Assembly: GCA_963839725.1 (NCBI GenBank)
Contig: CAWIWT010000026.1
Location: 152,997 to 216,996 of the forward strand
DNA length: 64,000 nucleotides
From: Kumtagia sp963839725
Lineage (GTDB): Bacteria; Pseudomonadota; Alphaproteobacteria; Rhizobiales; Rhizobiaceae
Direction of reading: 5' to 3'
Part shown: piece after piece, positions 1-8,425 of the stretch
Layout of the letters: the number at the start of each line of letters is the position of its first letter
Position numbering within the stretch: the stretch's first letter is position 1
Translations under genes and position numbers: made by a program
The notes under the pieces: generated by a model
Told to the model about the DNA's origin: nothing
Databases searched by the model: none
The model's input: the letters and a program-made list of their open reading frames with translations, nothing else

Positions 1-576
1 TACGGTTTCGTCGCAATCTTCCTTCACTGGTCGATAGCGCTGCTCTTCGTCTGTCAACTGGCCCTCGGCTTTTCGATGGCCCGCGTGAAAAGCATGGCGC
101 TGCAATTCGAACTCATCCAGTGGCACAAATCATTTGGCTTCGTGATCCTCTGCCTCGCGCTATTGCGGCTGCTTTGGCACGTCGCAAGCAAGCGCCCGGC
201 GGCTCTACCCTCGATGCGAACTGCTGAGCGGGCAGCCGCTTGGATCGTTCAAACTGTCCTGCTCGCCGCCACCCTCGCCGTGCCGCTGGCCGGCTGGGCA
301 CTGGTATCGACCTCGACGCTCGGCATACCGACACTGGCCTTCAACCGCCTGCTGATCCCGCATCTACCACTTGGCACGTCGGAACAGGCGGAAGCCTTCT
401 GGCGGCAGACCCACGAACTGCTGGCTTATGGAACCGCACTCCTCGCGGCCGGACACGCCGCGGCGGCGCTGCGGCATCATTTCCTGCTTCGCGACGAAGT
501 CCTCCTGCGAATGCTGCCGATAGGCCGCATACGGGACCGTCGCGACAAAAACCTGGAGTACCACAACGATGCGTAA
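1..576 (+). CDS. cytochrome b561 family protein (5' end outside window)
   Basis: A membrane-bound di-heme b-type cytochrome of the bacterial b561 family, which passes electrons across the inner membrane. The frame is open from base 1, so the true start lies upstream. Visible family marks are a helix with FLHWSIALLF carrying a likely haem-ligand histidine, WHKSFGFVI at the next helix, and a last helix with THELLAYGTALLAAGHAAAALRH. The C-terminus is short and basic. The stop overlaps the start of the yceI gene by 8 bp, so the two are co-transcribed. The b561-YceI pairing is common in proteobacteria. The electron partners are not shown by the sequence. Confidence 0.88.
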   Translation, partial: YGFVAIFLHWSIALLFVCQLALGFSMARVKSMALQFELIQWHKSFGFVILCLALLRLLWHVASKRPAALPSMRTAERAAAWIVQTVLLAATLAVPLAGWALVSTSTLGIPTLAFNRLLIPHLPLGTSEQAEAFWRQTHELLAYGTALLAAGHAAAALRHHFLLRDEVLLRMLPIGRIRDRRDKNLEYHNDA

Positions 577-1165
577 CTTTGCTCCTGTCTATCGCAACGT
601 GGTGCTGCCGTTCCTCATGCTGGCATTCCTCGTTCCACCGCTGAGGGCCAATGCCGACGCACTTGGCGACGCCGCCGGCACCTACCACATCAACAAGAGC
701 TCCTCGATTCGTTTCAGGGTCAATCAGGCTGGCGGTGGCGGCGGAATCATCGGCAACTTTGGCTCCTATAGCGGCTTGTTCCAGATCGATGGCAAAAACG
801 TCTCGAACTCCAATGTGACGTTCACATTGCTCCCCAAGAGCGTGCGCGCCAACGAAGCGCGCATGGAGGAATTCCTGCGTTCGGATGCGGTGTTCGACGT
901 CGCTGCCTATCCGGAGATCACTTTTCGATCGACCTCCGTTACCCGGACCGGTGACAACACGGCGCGCATCGACGGCGTGCTGACCGCACGCGGCAAGGCA
1001 CGCAAGGCCCAGTTCATCGCGACCTTGCGAAAGCAGACCGCGTCAACAATTTCATTCCATGTCACCGGCTCGATCTATCGTGCGCCCTATGGCATGGGCG
1101 TAGGCACACCGATCTACTCGAACGTCGTCCAATTCGACATGCAGTTGAACGGCACGCGGAAATAG
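569..1165 (+). CDS. YceI family periplasmic lipid-binding-like protein
   Basis: 198 residues. A signal peptide spans roughly residues 1-28 (hydrophobic FLMLAFLVPPLRANADA). The mature YceI beta-barrel begins at GTYHINKSSSIRFRV and contains the family features FNSNVTFTL-like strands and YPEITFRSTSV. YceI proteins are small secreted lipocalin-like proteins that bind isoprenoid-type lipids; the ligand here is unknown. A GGAG lies about 9 nt before the ATG. It overlaps the upstream cytochrome b561 gene, which supports a two-gene operon. The GC-rich palindromic repeat that follows may act as the transcript end. Confidence 0.88.
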   Translation: MRNFAPVYRNVVLPFLMLAFLVPPLRANADALGDAAGTYHINKSSSIRFRVNQAGGGGGIIGNFGSYSGLFQIDGKNVSNSNVTFTLLPKSVRANEARMEEFLRSDAVFDVAAYPEITFRSTSVTRTGDNTARIDGVLTARGKARKAQFIATLRKQTASTISFHVTGSIYRAPYGMGVGTPIYSNVVQFDMQLNGTRK

Positions 1166-1221
1166 TAGCGGTGCTGACGACGAAAAGTCGCTGGGTTGTC
1201 GAGGTACTCCCTTGTGACGAA

Positions 1222-1377
1222 ATTACCCCCACCCCTAACCCCTCCTCACAAGGGGGAGAGAGATCGGGTTGCGGCCCTCACCGATGTTAATGCAAAACTG
1301 TTCAGAGGCTGGTTTGGAGCATCGTGCAGAAGTCTCCCTCCCCTTGTTTGTGGGGAGGGGTTAGGGGTGGGGGTAAT
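1222..1377. repeat. intergenic GC-rich palindromic element (family A)
   Basis: Two arms of 24 bp at 1222-1245 and 1354-1377 are perfect inverted copies of each other, starting ATTACCCCCACCCC. Inner arms such as AAGGGGGAGAG and CTCCCTCCCCTT extend the pairing. A related, less perfect copy lies at 39371-39513. It carries no gene. Elements of this kind are typical rhizobial intergenic repeats. Confidence 0.8.
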
Positions 1378-1416
1378 AGTTCTCACAGGCGTTTGCGGGT
1401 TTCCGCTCGGACAGGC

Positions 1417-1602
1417 TCAATACCCTGCTTCGTCAAGCCGTTGTTCCAGATCGACCAGATCCTGCGGCAGCGGCATCCCCAACGCCCGAAGCTCCACCAG
1501 CTTCTCGCGCAATTGTTCATGAAGCTCGTAGGCGTCTTCCGGCTGGTTGACCATCTCTTCCATGAGAAGCGCGATCTGAGCCTTGATCTGTTCCAACGCC
1601 AT
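1417..1602 (-). CDS. small conserved-type hypothetical protein downstream of hrcA
   Basis: 61 residues beginning MALEQIKAQIALLMEEM. It is highly charged, predicted all-helical and coiled-coil-like, with no signal or membrane segment. The ATG at 1602 is chosen because GGGAGA sits 5-10 nt upstream; an upstream in-frame start to 1695 would run into the hrcA end and has no clear ribosome binding site. It lies 89 bp after hrcA on the same strand, so it may share its transcript. In many rhizobia grpE follows hrcA; here this small gene takes that place. No function is assigned. Confidence 0.65.
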   Translation of the reverse strand: MALEQIKAQIALLMEEMVNQPEDAYELHEQLREKLVELRALGMPLPQDLVDLEQRLDEAGY

Positions 1603-1691
1603 TGAGATCTCCCAAGCCTGCACCGCAGGTAAGTTTATACCGTATCTACAAGCCGGACCATGCGTTGATTTTGCTGGAGGACGTGCCCGCC

Positions 1692-2762
1692 TCACCTCAG
1701 CATTCGCGAGATGAGTTGCGCCGTGTAATCGACCATCGGCACGATGCGCGCGTAATTGAGCCTAGTCGGGCCAATGACGCCGAGAGCGCCGACCACTCGC
1801 GCATCCTTGTCGCGGTAAGGCGCCACCACCAACGAGGAACCGGACAGCGAGAACAGCTTGTTTTCCGAACCGATGAAGATGCGCACGCCCGAGCCCGACT
1901 CCGCAAGATCGAGAAGCTGGATCATGCCATCCTGCGTCTCCAGATCCTCGAACAGGTGCTTCAGCAGCTCTATATCGGCCTGCGCGGTCACGTTCTCCAG
2001 CAGGTTGGCGCGCCCGCGCACGATCAGCCGCGACGGCAGACCGCTTTCAGCGCCAGCCCAGATGGCAAGGCCCTTCTCGACAAGCTGCTCGGACAGCGAG
2101 TCGAGTGCGGCGCGCGTTTCCTCCTTGATCCGCTGGATGTCGCTACGCGCCTCTGCAAGCGTGCGCCCGCGGATATGCGCGTTGAGAAAGTTTGACGCTT
2201 CCTGAAGCTGCGACGTGGTTATGCCCGCAGGCAGCTCGATCACCCGGTTTTCGACATCACCGTTCTGCGACACCAGAACCGCCAGCGCCCGCTGCGGCTC
2301 AAGCTGAATGAACTCGATATGCTTCAACGGCACCTCGGCCGTGGCGACCAGTACCAGCCCGGCGCCGCGCGACACGCCCGACAGCATCTGGCTGGCTTCC
2401 GTCAGCATCTGCTCGACCGAAACGCCCTGAGCTGATGCCTTCAGCTGTGCGTCGATCGACCGGCGCTCGGCCTCGGTGAGATCGCCAAGCTCCATGAAGG
2501 CATCGACGAAGAACCTCAGCCCCCTCTGCGTCGGCAGCCGCCCCGCCGATATATGCGGGGCATAGATCAGCCCGAGATGTTCGAGATCGCTCATCACATT
2601 GCGCACCGTCGCCGGCGACAGCGTGGCTGGCAGCATGCGCGACAGGTTGCGCGAGCCGACCGGCTCGCCATCGAGCAGGTAGGAATTGACGATGCGTCGG
2701 AAAATGTCGCGCGACCGTGCGTCGAGCGACTGGAGCGTTGGGTCGGCAATCGGCTTGTTCAT
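1692..2762 (-). CDS. hrcA: heat-inducible transcription repressor HrcA
   Basis: 356 residues, the usual HrcA length. HrcA represses chaperone genes by binding the CIRCE inverted repeat. The winged-helix N-terminus shows SRDIFRRIVNSYLLDGEPVGSR and LSPATVRNVMSDLEHLGLI, followed by HISAGRLPTQRGLRFFVD. The C-terminal domain ends with GVIGPTRLNYARIVPMVDYTA, a hallmark of the family. The ATG at 2762 (MNKPIADPT) has GGAGG about 11 nt upstream; the frame remains open far upstream but that part is antisense to rph. It is divergent from rph. No CIRCE repeat is seen in the 139 bp between the two genes. Confidence 0.95.
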   Translation of the reverse strand: MNKPIADPTLQSLDARSRDIFRRIVNSYLLDGEPVGSRNLSRMLPATLSPATVRNVMSDLEHLGLIYAPHISAGRLPTQRGLRFFVDAFMELGDLTEAERRSIDAQLKASAQGVSVEQMLTEASQMLSGVSRGAGLVLVATAEVPLKHIEFIQLEPQRALAVLVSQNGDVENRVIELPAGITTSQLQEASNFLNAHIRGRTLAEARSDIQRIKEETRAALDSLSEQLVEKGLAIWAGAESGLPSRLIVRGRANLLENVTAQADIELLKHLFEDLETQDGMIQLLDLAESGSGVRIFIGSENKLFSLSGSSLVVAPYRDKDARVVGALGVIGPTRLNYARIVPMVDYTAQLISRMLR

Positions 2763-2901
2763 GTGGTCGCAAAACCTCCACGCAAAATCATATAGTTGGC
2801 GAGCGCGTTTGCACAACAGCGATGATGAGCCGGGAAATCCTTTGCACGGGGCGCATTCGGGGGCTACAAGCCCCGGAAAATCCGTCCCGCCAGGAGCCTT
2901 A

Positions 2902-3618
2902 ATGCGTCCTTCCAAGCGACAATTCGATGAAATGCGCCCGATTTCCTTCGAGCGCAACGTGTCCAAGCACGCCGAAGGCTCATGCCTGGTCAAATTCGGC
3001 GACACCCATGTGCTGTGCACCGCCAGCCTTGAGGAAAAGGTGCCGGGCTGGATGCGCAATACCGGCAAGGGCTGGGTGACAGCCGAGTACGGCATGCTGC
3101 CGCGCGCCACGGGTGACCGCATGCGCCGCGAGGCTTCCTCCGGCAAGCAAGGCGGACGCACGCTCGAGATCCAGCGTCTGATCGGGCGCTCGCTGCGGGC
3201 CGTGGTCGATCTCCAGACACTGGGCGAAGTGCAGATCACCGTCGATTGCGACGTGATCCAGGCCGATGGCGGCACCCGCACCGCCTCGATCACCGGCGGC
3301 TGGATCGCGCTGCATGACTGCCTGCGCTGGATGGAAGCGCGCCAGATGGTTTCGGTCTCCAAGGTGCTGAAAGATCACGTTGCCGCGATTTCCTGCGGCA
3401 TCCATGAAGGCCAGCCCGTGCTGGATCTCGACTATATCGAGGATTCCGGCGCCGGCACCGACGCCAACTTCGTCATGACTGGCAAGGGCGGCATCGTCGA
3501 AATCCAGGGCACGGCGGAAGGCGTCCCGTTCAGCGAAGATGAATTTGGAGCGCTGATGGCGCTGGCTCGCAAGGGTATCTCGCGGCTGGTGGGTCTGCAG
3601 CAGATGGCGGTGACATAG
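2902..3618 (+). CDS. rph: ribonuclease PH
   Basis: 238 residues, full length. RNase PH is a phosphorolytic 3'-to-5' exonuclease that trims tRNA 3' ends. Diagnostic segments are MRPSKRQFDEMRPISFE, WVTAEYGMLPRATGDRMRRE, the phosphate-binding GRSLRAVVDL, and DCDVIQADGGTRTASITGG. The ATG at 2902 follows AGGAGCC. It is divergent from hrcA, a common neighbour in rhizobia, and on the same strand as rdgB and hemW further down. The rph-rdgB-hemW order is conserved in many alphaproteobacteria, here with a VOC gene inserted between. Confidence 0.96.
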   Translation: MRPSKRQFDEMRPISFERNVSKHAEGSCLVKFGDTHVLCTASLEEKVPGWMRNTGKGWVTAEYGMLPRATGDRMRREASSGKQGGRTLEIQRLIGRSLRAVVDLQTLGEVQITVDCDVIQADGGTRTASITGGWIALHDCLRWMEARQMVSVSKVLKDHVAAISCGIHEGQPVLDLDYIEDSGAGTDANFVMTGKGGIVEIQGTAEGVPFSEDEFGALMALARKGISRLVGLQQMAVT

Positions 3619-3626
3619 CTTGTTAG

Positions 3627-3762
3627 CCTCCCCCTTGGAGGGAGGGTCGGCAAACAATCGGAACGAAGTGAGATTGCGAGACGGTTAGAGAGATCAAGAA
3701 AAATGACCGCGCTGACCCCCACCCCGACGCTGCGCCGACTCTCCCCACAAGGGAGAGGGTAA
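3627..3762. repeat. intergenic repeats between rph and the VOC gene
   Basis: A short palindrome CCTCCCCCTTGGAGGGAGG lies just after rph, and a second rhizobial-type unit follows with CCCCCACCCCGACGCTGCG and CTCCCCACAAGGGAGAGGG. No gene is present. The last GGGAGAGGG arm is 7 nt upstream of the next ATG and would serve as its Shine-Dalgarno sequence. Confidence 0.65.
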
Positions 3763-3765
3763 GAC

Positions 3766-4176
3766 ATGACCCCTTCCGCCATCCTCGAAACCGCACTCTA
3801 CGTGACCGATCTCGATGCGGCGGAGGAGTTTTACCGTGAGGTGCTTCGCCTTTCAGTGATTGCCCGCGTTGATGGACGCCACGTGTTCTTCCGCTGCGGC
3901 GATGGCGTACTCCTGCTGTTCAACGCGGACGCAACGAAACAGCCACCCTCGCCTGGCGCGAAACTGCCGGTGCCGCCGCATGGAACGACAGGTCAGGGCC
4001 ATCTCTGTTTTGCAGCAGAAGCCGAGGAAATCCTCGACTGGAAGCGGTACTTCGAAAAGAAGGGCGTCGCCATCGAGGCGGATTTCGAGTGGCCGAATGG
4101 TGGGCGTTCGATCTATTTTCGCGATCCGTCGGGCAATTCCATTGAGTTCGCCGAGCCGCGGATTTGGGGACTTTGA
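3766..4176 (+). CDS. VOC (glyoxalase/bleomycin resistance) family protein
   Basis: 136 residues forming a single vicinal-oxygen-chelate domain: ALYVTDLDAAEEFYREVL at the N-terminus, a central GHLCFAAE beta strand, and FRDPSGNSIEFAEPR at the C-terminus, with the metal-ligand-like His and Glu in these last two. Members include glyoxalase I, dioxygenases and resistance proteins, and this sequence does not separate them. The start has GGGAGAGGG 7 nt upstream, contributed by a repeat arm. The TGA overlaps the ATG of rdgB, so translation is probably coupled. Confidence 0.85.
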   Translation: MTPSAILETALYVTDLDAAEEFYREVLRLSVIARVDGRHVFFRCGDGVLLLFNADATKQPPSPGAKLPVPPHGTTGQGHLCFAAEAEEILDWKRYFEKKGVAIEADFEWPNGGRSIYFRDPSGNSIEFAEPRIWGL

Positions 4177-4823
4177 TGCGTCACTTTGAGGAAAAAGAGC
4201 TGGTTGTCGCCAGCCACAATGCCGGCAAGCTACGCGAATTCGCAGACCTGCTGGGACCGTTCGGCATCGAGGCACGCTCGGCGAGGGACTACGGCCTGCC
4301 CGAACCGCACGAGACCGGCACGACCTTCGAGGAGAACGCCTACATCAAGGCCTTTGCCGCTGCGAGCGCCACCGGCCTGCCGGCGCTTTCCGACGATTCC
4401 GGCCTGTGTATCGACGCGCTTGGCGGACAGCCTGGCGTGTATACGGCCAATTGGGCCGAAACGCCGGACGGCACGCGCGACTTCGGCGTCGCCATGCAGC
4501 GCGCCGAAGTTGCCCTGCAGGAAGTCGGCGCCACCGAGCCGGCGCAGCGCACCGGCCGCTTCGTGGCCGTCATCTGCATCGCCTGGCCGGACGGCCATGC
4601 CGAATATTTCCGCGGCGAGGCTGAAGGTCACCTCGTCTGGCCGCCACGCGGCAGTGACGGCTTTGGCTACGATCCGGTCTTCGTTCCGAACGGTCATGAG
4701 CGGACGTTCGGCGAAATGACCGCGCAGGAGAAACATGGCTGGAAGCCTGGAATGGCGGAGGCGCTGTCGCATCGCGCCCGCGCCTTCCAGAAATTCGCCC
4801 GGGCGATGTTGGGGGCGGCGTGA
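4176..4823 (+). CDS. rdgB: non-canonical purine NTP pyrophosphatase RdgB/HAM1
   Basis: 215 residues. The enzyme hydrolyses dITP, ITP and XTP to monophosphates, keeping deaminated purines out of DNA. Motifs are VVASHNAGKLREF (substrate loop), TFEENAYIKA, ALSDDSGLCIDALGG with the catalytic Asp, GRFVAVICIAWPDG, and GSDGFGYDPVFVP. The ATG at 4176 overlaps the VOC stop as TGATG; an upstream GTG is possible but lies inside the VOC gene. The stop overlaps the hemW start. Confidence 0.95.
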   Translation: MRHFEEKELVVASHNAGKLREFADLLGPFGIEARSARDYGLPEPHETGTTFEENAYIKAFAAASATGLPALSDDSGLCIDALGGQPGVYTANWAETPDGTRDFGVAMQRAEVALQEVGATEPAQRTGRFVAVICIAWPDGHAEYFRGEAEGHLVWPPRGSDGFGYDPVFVPNGHERTFGEMTAQEKHGWKPGMAEALSHRARAFQKFARAMLGAA

Positions 4824-5974
4824 TCACCGACAATCCAGGCTTCGGGGTCTACGTTCACTGGCCGTTCTGCGCGGCCAAGTGCCCGTACTGCGACTTCAAC
4901 AGCCACGTCCGCCACCAGCCGGTCGATCAAGCGCGCTTTGCCGCCGCCTTTAACCGCGAGATGCAAACGCTGCGTTCGCGCACCGGCGCGCGTACAGTGT
5001 CCAGCATCTTCCTCGGCGGCGGCACGCCGTCGCTGATGGCGCCGGACACCGTCGGCGCGGTTCTCAACGCCGTAGCGCGTCATTGGACCGTACCCGACGG
5101 CATCGAGATAACGCTGGAGGCAAATCCGTCGTCGGTAGAGGCTGAGCGGTTTCGCGGCTACCGCGCGTCCGGCGTCAATCGCGTGTCGCTCGGCGTGCAG
5201 GCCCTGAACGACGCCGACCTGCGCTTCCTCGGTCGGCTGCACAATGTCTCGGAAGCGCTGAAGGCGATCGGGCTGGCGCGTGACATCTTTCCGCGCCTTT
5301 CCTTCGACCTCATCTACGCCCGCCCCGGCCAGACGCTCGACGCGTGGGAAACAGAGCTGAACGAGGCAATCGACTACGCAGCCGATCATTTGTCGCTCTA
5401 CCAGCTCACCATCGAGGAAGGCACGCGCTTCCACGCGCTCCACGCCGCCGGGAAATTCGTAATCCCTGATGCGGACCTGGCCGCTGATCTCTACGCGCTG
5501 ACGCAGGACGTCACGGCAGCACGCGACCTCCCGGCGTACGAAATCTCCAACCACGCGAGGCCCGGCGCCGAAAGCCGCCATAACCTGATCTATTGGCGTT
5601 ATGGCGAGTATGTCGGCATCGGCCCCGGCGCGCATGGCCGCTTCATCGACAACGGCCAAAGGGTCGTGACCGTTACTGAGAAGACGCCGGAAACCTGGGC
5701 GAACCTCGTCGAAGCCAAGGGCCACGGCGTCATCGACGGCGAGGTGCTGAACCGGTCCGAAGAAGCCGACGAGTATTTGCTGATGGGTCTGCGTTTGGCG
5801 GAAGGCATAGACCTCGACCGCTACGAAATGCTCGCAGGCCGCTCGCTGTCGACCAAGCGTGTCGCCATCCTGCAGGACGAGGGACTGGTCGCCTCAATCG
5901 GCAATTCGCGTTTGCGCGCAACCGCCGCCGGTATGGTCGTGCTCAACGCCGTCGTGGCGGATTTGGCGAGATAG
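4820..5974 (+). CDS. hemW: radical SAM haem chaperone HemW
   Basis: 384 residues. The radical-SAM cluster motif is in VHWPFCAAKCPYCDFNSH (CxxxCxxC). IFLGGGTPSL and SLGVQALNDADLRFLGR are typical of HemW, formerly annotated as HemN-like oxygen-independent coproporphyrinogen oxidase. The C-terminal HemN_C domain contains EYLLMGLRLAEGIDL. HemW proteins bind haem and deliver it to respiratory proteins rather than oxidising coproporphyrinogen. The GTG start overlaps the rdgB stop by 3 bp, so the genes are translationally coupled. Confidence 0.93.
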   Translation: MITDNPGFGVYVHWPFCAAKCPYCDFNSHVRHQPVDQARFAAAFNREMQTLRSRTGARTVSSIFLGGGTPSLMAPDTVGAVLNAVARHWTVPDGIEITLEANPSSVEAERFRGYRASGVNRVSLGVQALNDADLRFLGRLHNVSEALKAIGLARDIFPRLSFDLIYARPGQTLDAWETELNEAIDYAADHLSLYQLTIEEGTRFHALHAAGKFVIPDADLAADLYALTQDVTAARDLPAYEISNHARPGAESRHNLIYWRYGEYVGIGPGAHGRFIDNGQRVVTVTEKTPETWANLVEAKGHGVIDGEVLNRSEEADEYLLMGLRLAEGIDLDRYEMLAGRSLSTKRVAILQDEGLVASIGNSRLRATAAGMVVLNAVVADLAR

Positions 5975-6014
5975 CTGCGCCAGCACCTAGGCGTCGCAAG
6001 GCTTTGGCCGTAGT

Positions 6015-6175
6015 TGCCGCCCCTCACCCTTACCCTCTCCCCGTCAAGAGACGGGGAGAGGGGCCGTCAGCGTCGTGCTCTGTCCATGACGTTGGCGATT
6101 GTCGGCGCCGATGCGGCAGCACACCTTCTCCCCATTCGAACGGCGAGAAGGTGCCGGCAGGCGGATGAGGGGCAG
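6015..6175. repeat. intergenic palindromic repeat (family B)
   Basis: A perfect 13-bp stem (CCCTCTCCCCGTC at 6033-6045, GACGGGGAGAGGG at 6050-6062, loop AAGA) is followed by GAGAAGGTGCCGGCAGGCGG, the widespread rhizobial repeat signature. It fills most of the 283 bp between hemW and the EamA gene. The stem could also act as a transcription end for the rdgB-hemW operon, though no T-run follows. Confidence 0.75.
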
Positions 6176-6257
6176 CGTCGACGGTCCATATACGATTGCA
6201 CTGTCGTCAACGCAGAGGACCGGTCTGCCGTTGCTACCAGAGCGCGAGGAGATCTCG

Positions 6258-6695
6258 ATGAACCAGCCCTCGGACTCCTGGCAATTCTGGTCGATCCTGT
6301 CGGCGGTGTTCGCCGCGATTACTGCTATTTTCGCCAAGGTCGGCGTCGGCGGCGTCAATCCCGACTTCGCGACATTGATCCGAACCTTTGTCATCCTCGC
6401 GGTGATAAGCGCGATCGTCGCCGCCACCGGTCAGTGGCAGGCTCCCGCTCTGATCGGCGGTAAGGCGTGGCTGTTCCTGATTCTGTCCGGACTGGCCACG
6501 GGCGCCTCGTGGCTCTGCTATTTCCGTGCCCCGAAGCTCGGCGACGCCGCGCGGGTCGCGCCGCTGGAGAAGCTCAGCGTCTTGCTAGTGGCCGTTTTTG
6601 CGGCTGCCTTTCTTGGCGAGCGGCTCAGCCTTGCGAATTGGCTGGGTGTTCTTCTCGTTGTGAGTGGGGTGATTCTGATTGCCCAGCGCGCCTGA
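6258..6695 (+). CDS. EamA/DMT family half-size transporter
   Basis: 145 residues, about half the 10-helix EamA length. Four to five membrane segments are visible, including ILSAVFAAITAIFAKVGV, FVILAVISAIVAAT and WLGVLLVVSGVILIAQ. The EamA signature APLEKLSVLLVAVFAAAFLG is present. Such short DMT proteins work as dimers. The ATG at 6258 is preceded by GAGGAG at good spacing. Substrate unknown; export of a small metabolite is the family norm. Confidence 0.85.
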   Translation: MNQPSDSWQFWSILSAVFAAITAIFAKVGVGGVNPDFATLIRTFVILAVISAIVAATGQWQAPALIGGKAWLFLILSGLATGASWLCYFRAPKLGDAARVAPLEKLSVLLVAVFAAAFLGERLSLANWLGVLLVVSGVILIAQRA

Positions 6696-6754
6696 GCGGT
6701 CGCGCAGCGTATTGGAGAGCCGTCCCATCAGTCCATCGAAACGCAACGGCATCG

Positions 6755-6943
6755 TCAGCGCCTTTCTGCTTCCGACGCGGCAATCGCCTGCGCCAATCTG
6801 GACCGGCAGAGCTCCAGCCGCGCCTTCATCTCCGACAAAGACGCGGCACAGCGCTCAGAGCGGGCAACCGGCTTCTCAACTTGTGTGTGTGGGCGTTCTG
6901 CGTAGTAAGGCTTGAATGCGTCCTGCAACTGAAGTGTGTCCAT
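6755..6943 (-). CDS. small hypothetical protein
   Basis: 62 residues starting MDTLQLQDAFKPYY, with a charged helical C-terminal half (SLSEMKARLELCRSRLAQ). A strong GAGGAGGAG precedes the ATG at 6943 by about 5 nt, which is the main reason to accept it. It runs against the flanking EamA and rsmI genes. No function is recognised. It could be spurious, since no other evidence supports it. Confidence 0.45.
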   Translation of the reverse strand: MDTLQLQDAFKPYYAERPHTQVEKPVARSERCAASLSEMKARLELCRSRLAQAIAASEAERR

Positions 6944-7079
6944 GCACTCCTCCTCGAGCCCCAGACAACGAGCGGGCGGCGATATCGTTCCTGCATCTCG
7001 GCAAAATTGCGGCGGATACGATCACCTTTGCCATGTATCAACAGGCATGGCACAAACCGGTTAACGGGAGCGTTTTTCA

Positions 7080-7982
7080 GTGACTGACGAGGCAGCAAAG
7101 CGGGTTTTCATGGTCGGTTCGGCCGAAATAAGCGCGCGTCCGCTGCCCGCGGCATTGCACGTGGTTGCGACGCCCATCGGCAATCTCGGCGATATCACCT
7201 TGCGCGCCCTGGAGACGCTGGCTGCTGCCGACGTTTTGGCGTGCGAGGACACACGCGTGACGCGCATCCTTCTCGATCGCTATGGCATCCGCCAGCGCCC
7301 CTTCGCCTATCACGAGCACAACGCCGCCGAGGCTGGGCCGAAATTGCTCGACGCTCTGGCCGCTGGAAAGAGCGTCGCCCTCGTCTCGGATGCCGGCACG
7401 CCGCTGGTTTCCGATCCGGGCTTCCGACTCGTCGAACACGCGCTGCAAGGTGGCTTCCGCGTTGTCCCAATCCCGGGGCCATCCGCTGTTCTCGCAGCCT
7501 TGACCGCATCCGGCTTGCCCACGGACACCTTCCTTTTCGCCGGTTTTCTACCGGTTAAGGATGGCCAGAGACGAACGCGGCTCGAGGAGCTGAAGGCAGT
7601 GCCCGGCACGCTGATCTTCTTTGAATCGCCTCGCCGGCTGGCAGACACTTTGGTGGCCATGGCGGATGTCTACGGACCTCGCCCCGCTGCTGTGGGTCGC
7701 GAGCTGACCAAGACATTCGAGGAAACGCGAACCGGCTCGTTGCCCGAACTGGCTGAAACTTACGCGGCAGCCGACACGCCGAAAGGCGAAATCGTCATCT
7801 GCGTCGGCTCGCCACTCGCTGAGCAGGTAACCGGTGCCAAAGATATCGACCGGTTGCTGCTGTCGCTGGTCGCGGAGATGCCTGCCTCGAAGGCCGCCGC
7901 CGAAGCCGCGCGGATGACCGGAGCAAGGAAGCCCGATCTTTACCGCCGCCTAATGGAGCTCAAGGCGAATGCGGACGGTTGA
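7080..7982 (+). CDS. rsmI: 16S rRNA (cytidine-1402-2'-O)-methyltransferase RsmI
   Basis: 300 residues. RsmI methylates the ribose of C1402 in 16S rRNA using SAM. The tetrapyrrole-methylase fold shows LHVVATPIGNLGDITLRALE, CEDTRVTRILLDRYGI, ALVSDAGTPLVSDPG and PGPSAVLAALTASGLPTD, and a C-terminal helical domain with SKAAAEAARMTGARKPDLYRR. The GTG at 7080 is used as start; an ATG at 7110 is an alternative. The gene overlaps the YraN-family gene by 14 bp, a conserved pairing. Confidence 0.95.
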   Translation: MTDEAAKRVFMVGSAEISARPLPAALHVVATPIGNLGDITLRALETLAAADVLACEDTRVTRILLDRYGIRQRPFAYHEHNAAEAGPKLLDALAAGKSVALVSDAGTPLVSDPGFRLVEHALQGGFRVVPIPGPSAVLAALTASGLPTDTFLFAGFLPVKDGQRRTRLEELKAVPGTLIFFESPRRLADTLVAMADVYGPRPAAVGRELTKTFEETRTGSLPELAETYAAADTPKGEIVICVGSPLAEQVTGAKDIDRLLLSLVAEMPASKAAAEAARMTGARKPDLYRRLMELKANADG

Positions 7983-8346
7983 CGCCCAGACCCGTCTGAA
8001 GGCCCACAAGCGTGGTCATCGCGGCGAATGGCTGGCCGCGATTGCCCTGATGGCAAAGGGCTTTCGCATCATCGCCCGGCGCTACAAAACCCCGCTCGGC
8101 GAAATCGATCTGATCGCCCGCCGCGGCGACCTGATTCTCATCGTCGAGGTAAAGGCGCGCAAGACACTTATCGCGGCGATGGAAGCGATCTCGGGCGGCG
8201 CCGAACGCCGCATCGAAGGCGCAGCCGATCTTTGGCTGTCTAGGCAGCGCGATTTCGGGCGGCTGTCGGTGCGCTTCGACATGGTCGCCGTCCTGCCATG
8301 GCGCTGGCCAGTGCATGTCGAAAACATGTTCTACGGGCGAAACTAA
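7969..8346 (+). CDS. YraN family (UPF0102) endonuclease-fold protein
   Basis: 125 residues. The fold is restriction-endonuclease-like: RGHRGEWLAAIALMAKGFRI, then PLGEIDLIARRGDLILIVEVKAR with the E...D...ExK pattern of the nuclease core, and RFDMVAVLPWRWP. The biochemical role is unproven for the family. It overlaps rsmI, and GGAG and AAGGCG lie just before the ATG. Confidence 0.9.
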   Translation: MRTVDAQTRLKAHKRGHRGEWLAAIALMAKGFRIIARRYKTPLGEIDLIARRGDLILIVEVKARKTLIAAMEAISGGAERRIEGAADLWLSRQRDFGRLSVRFDMVAVLPWRWPVHVENMFYGRN

Positions 8347-8425
8347 TTTCGCAAGATTCGACACTTGCACGACATGTTCCGACAAATCACTCTTGCTGTC
8401 ATCAACAGCAGCGAAGGACATCGCT

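Noticed and set aside
2686..3618. Longer start for rph at 2686
   Set aside because: The added part is antisense to hrcA; the ATG at 2902 gives the usual 238 residues with AGGAG.
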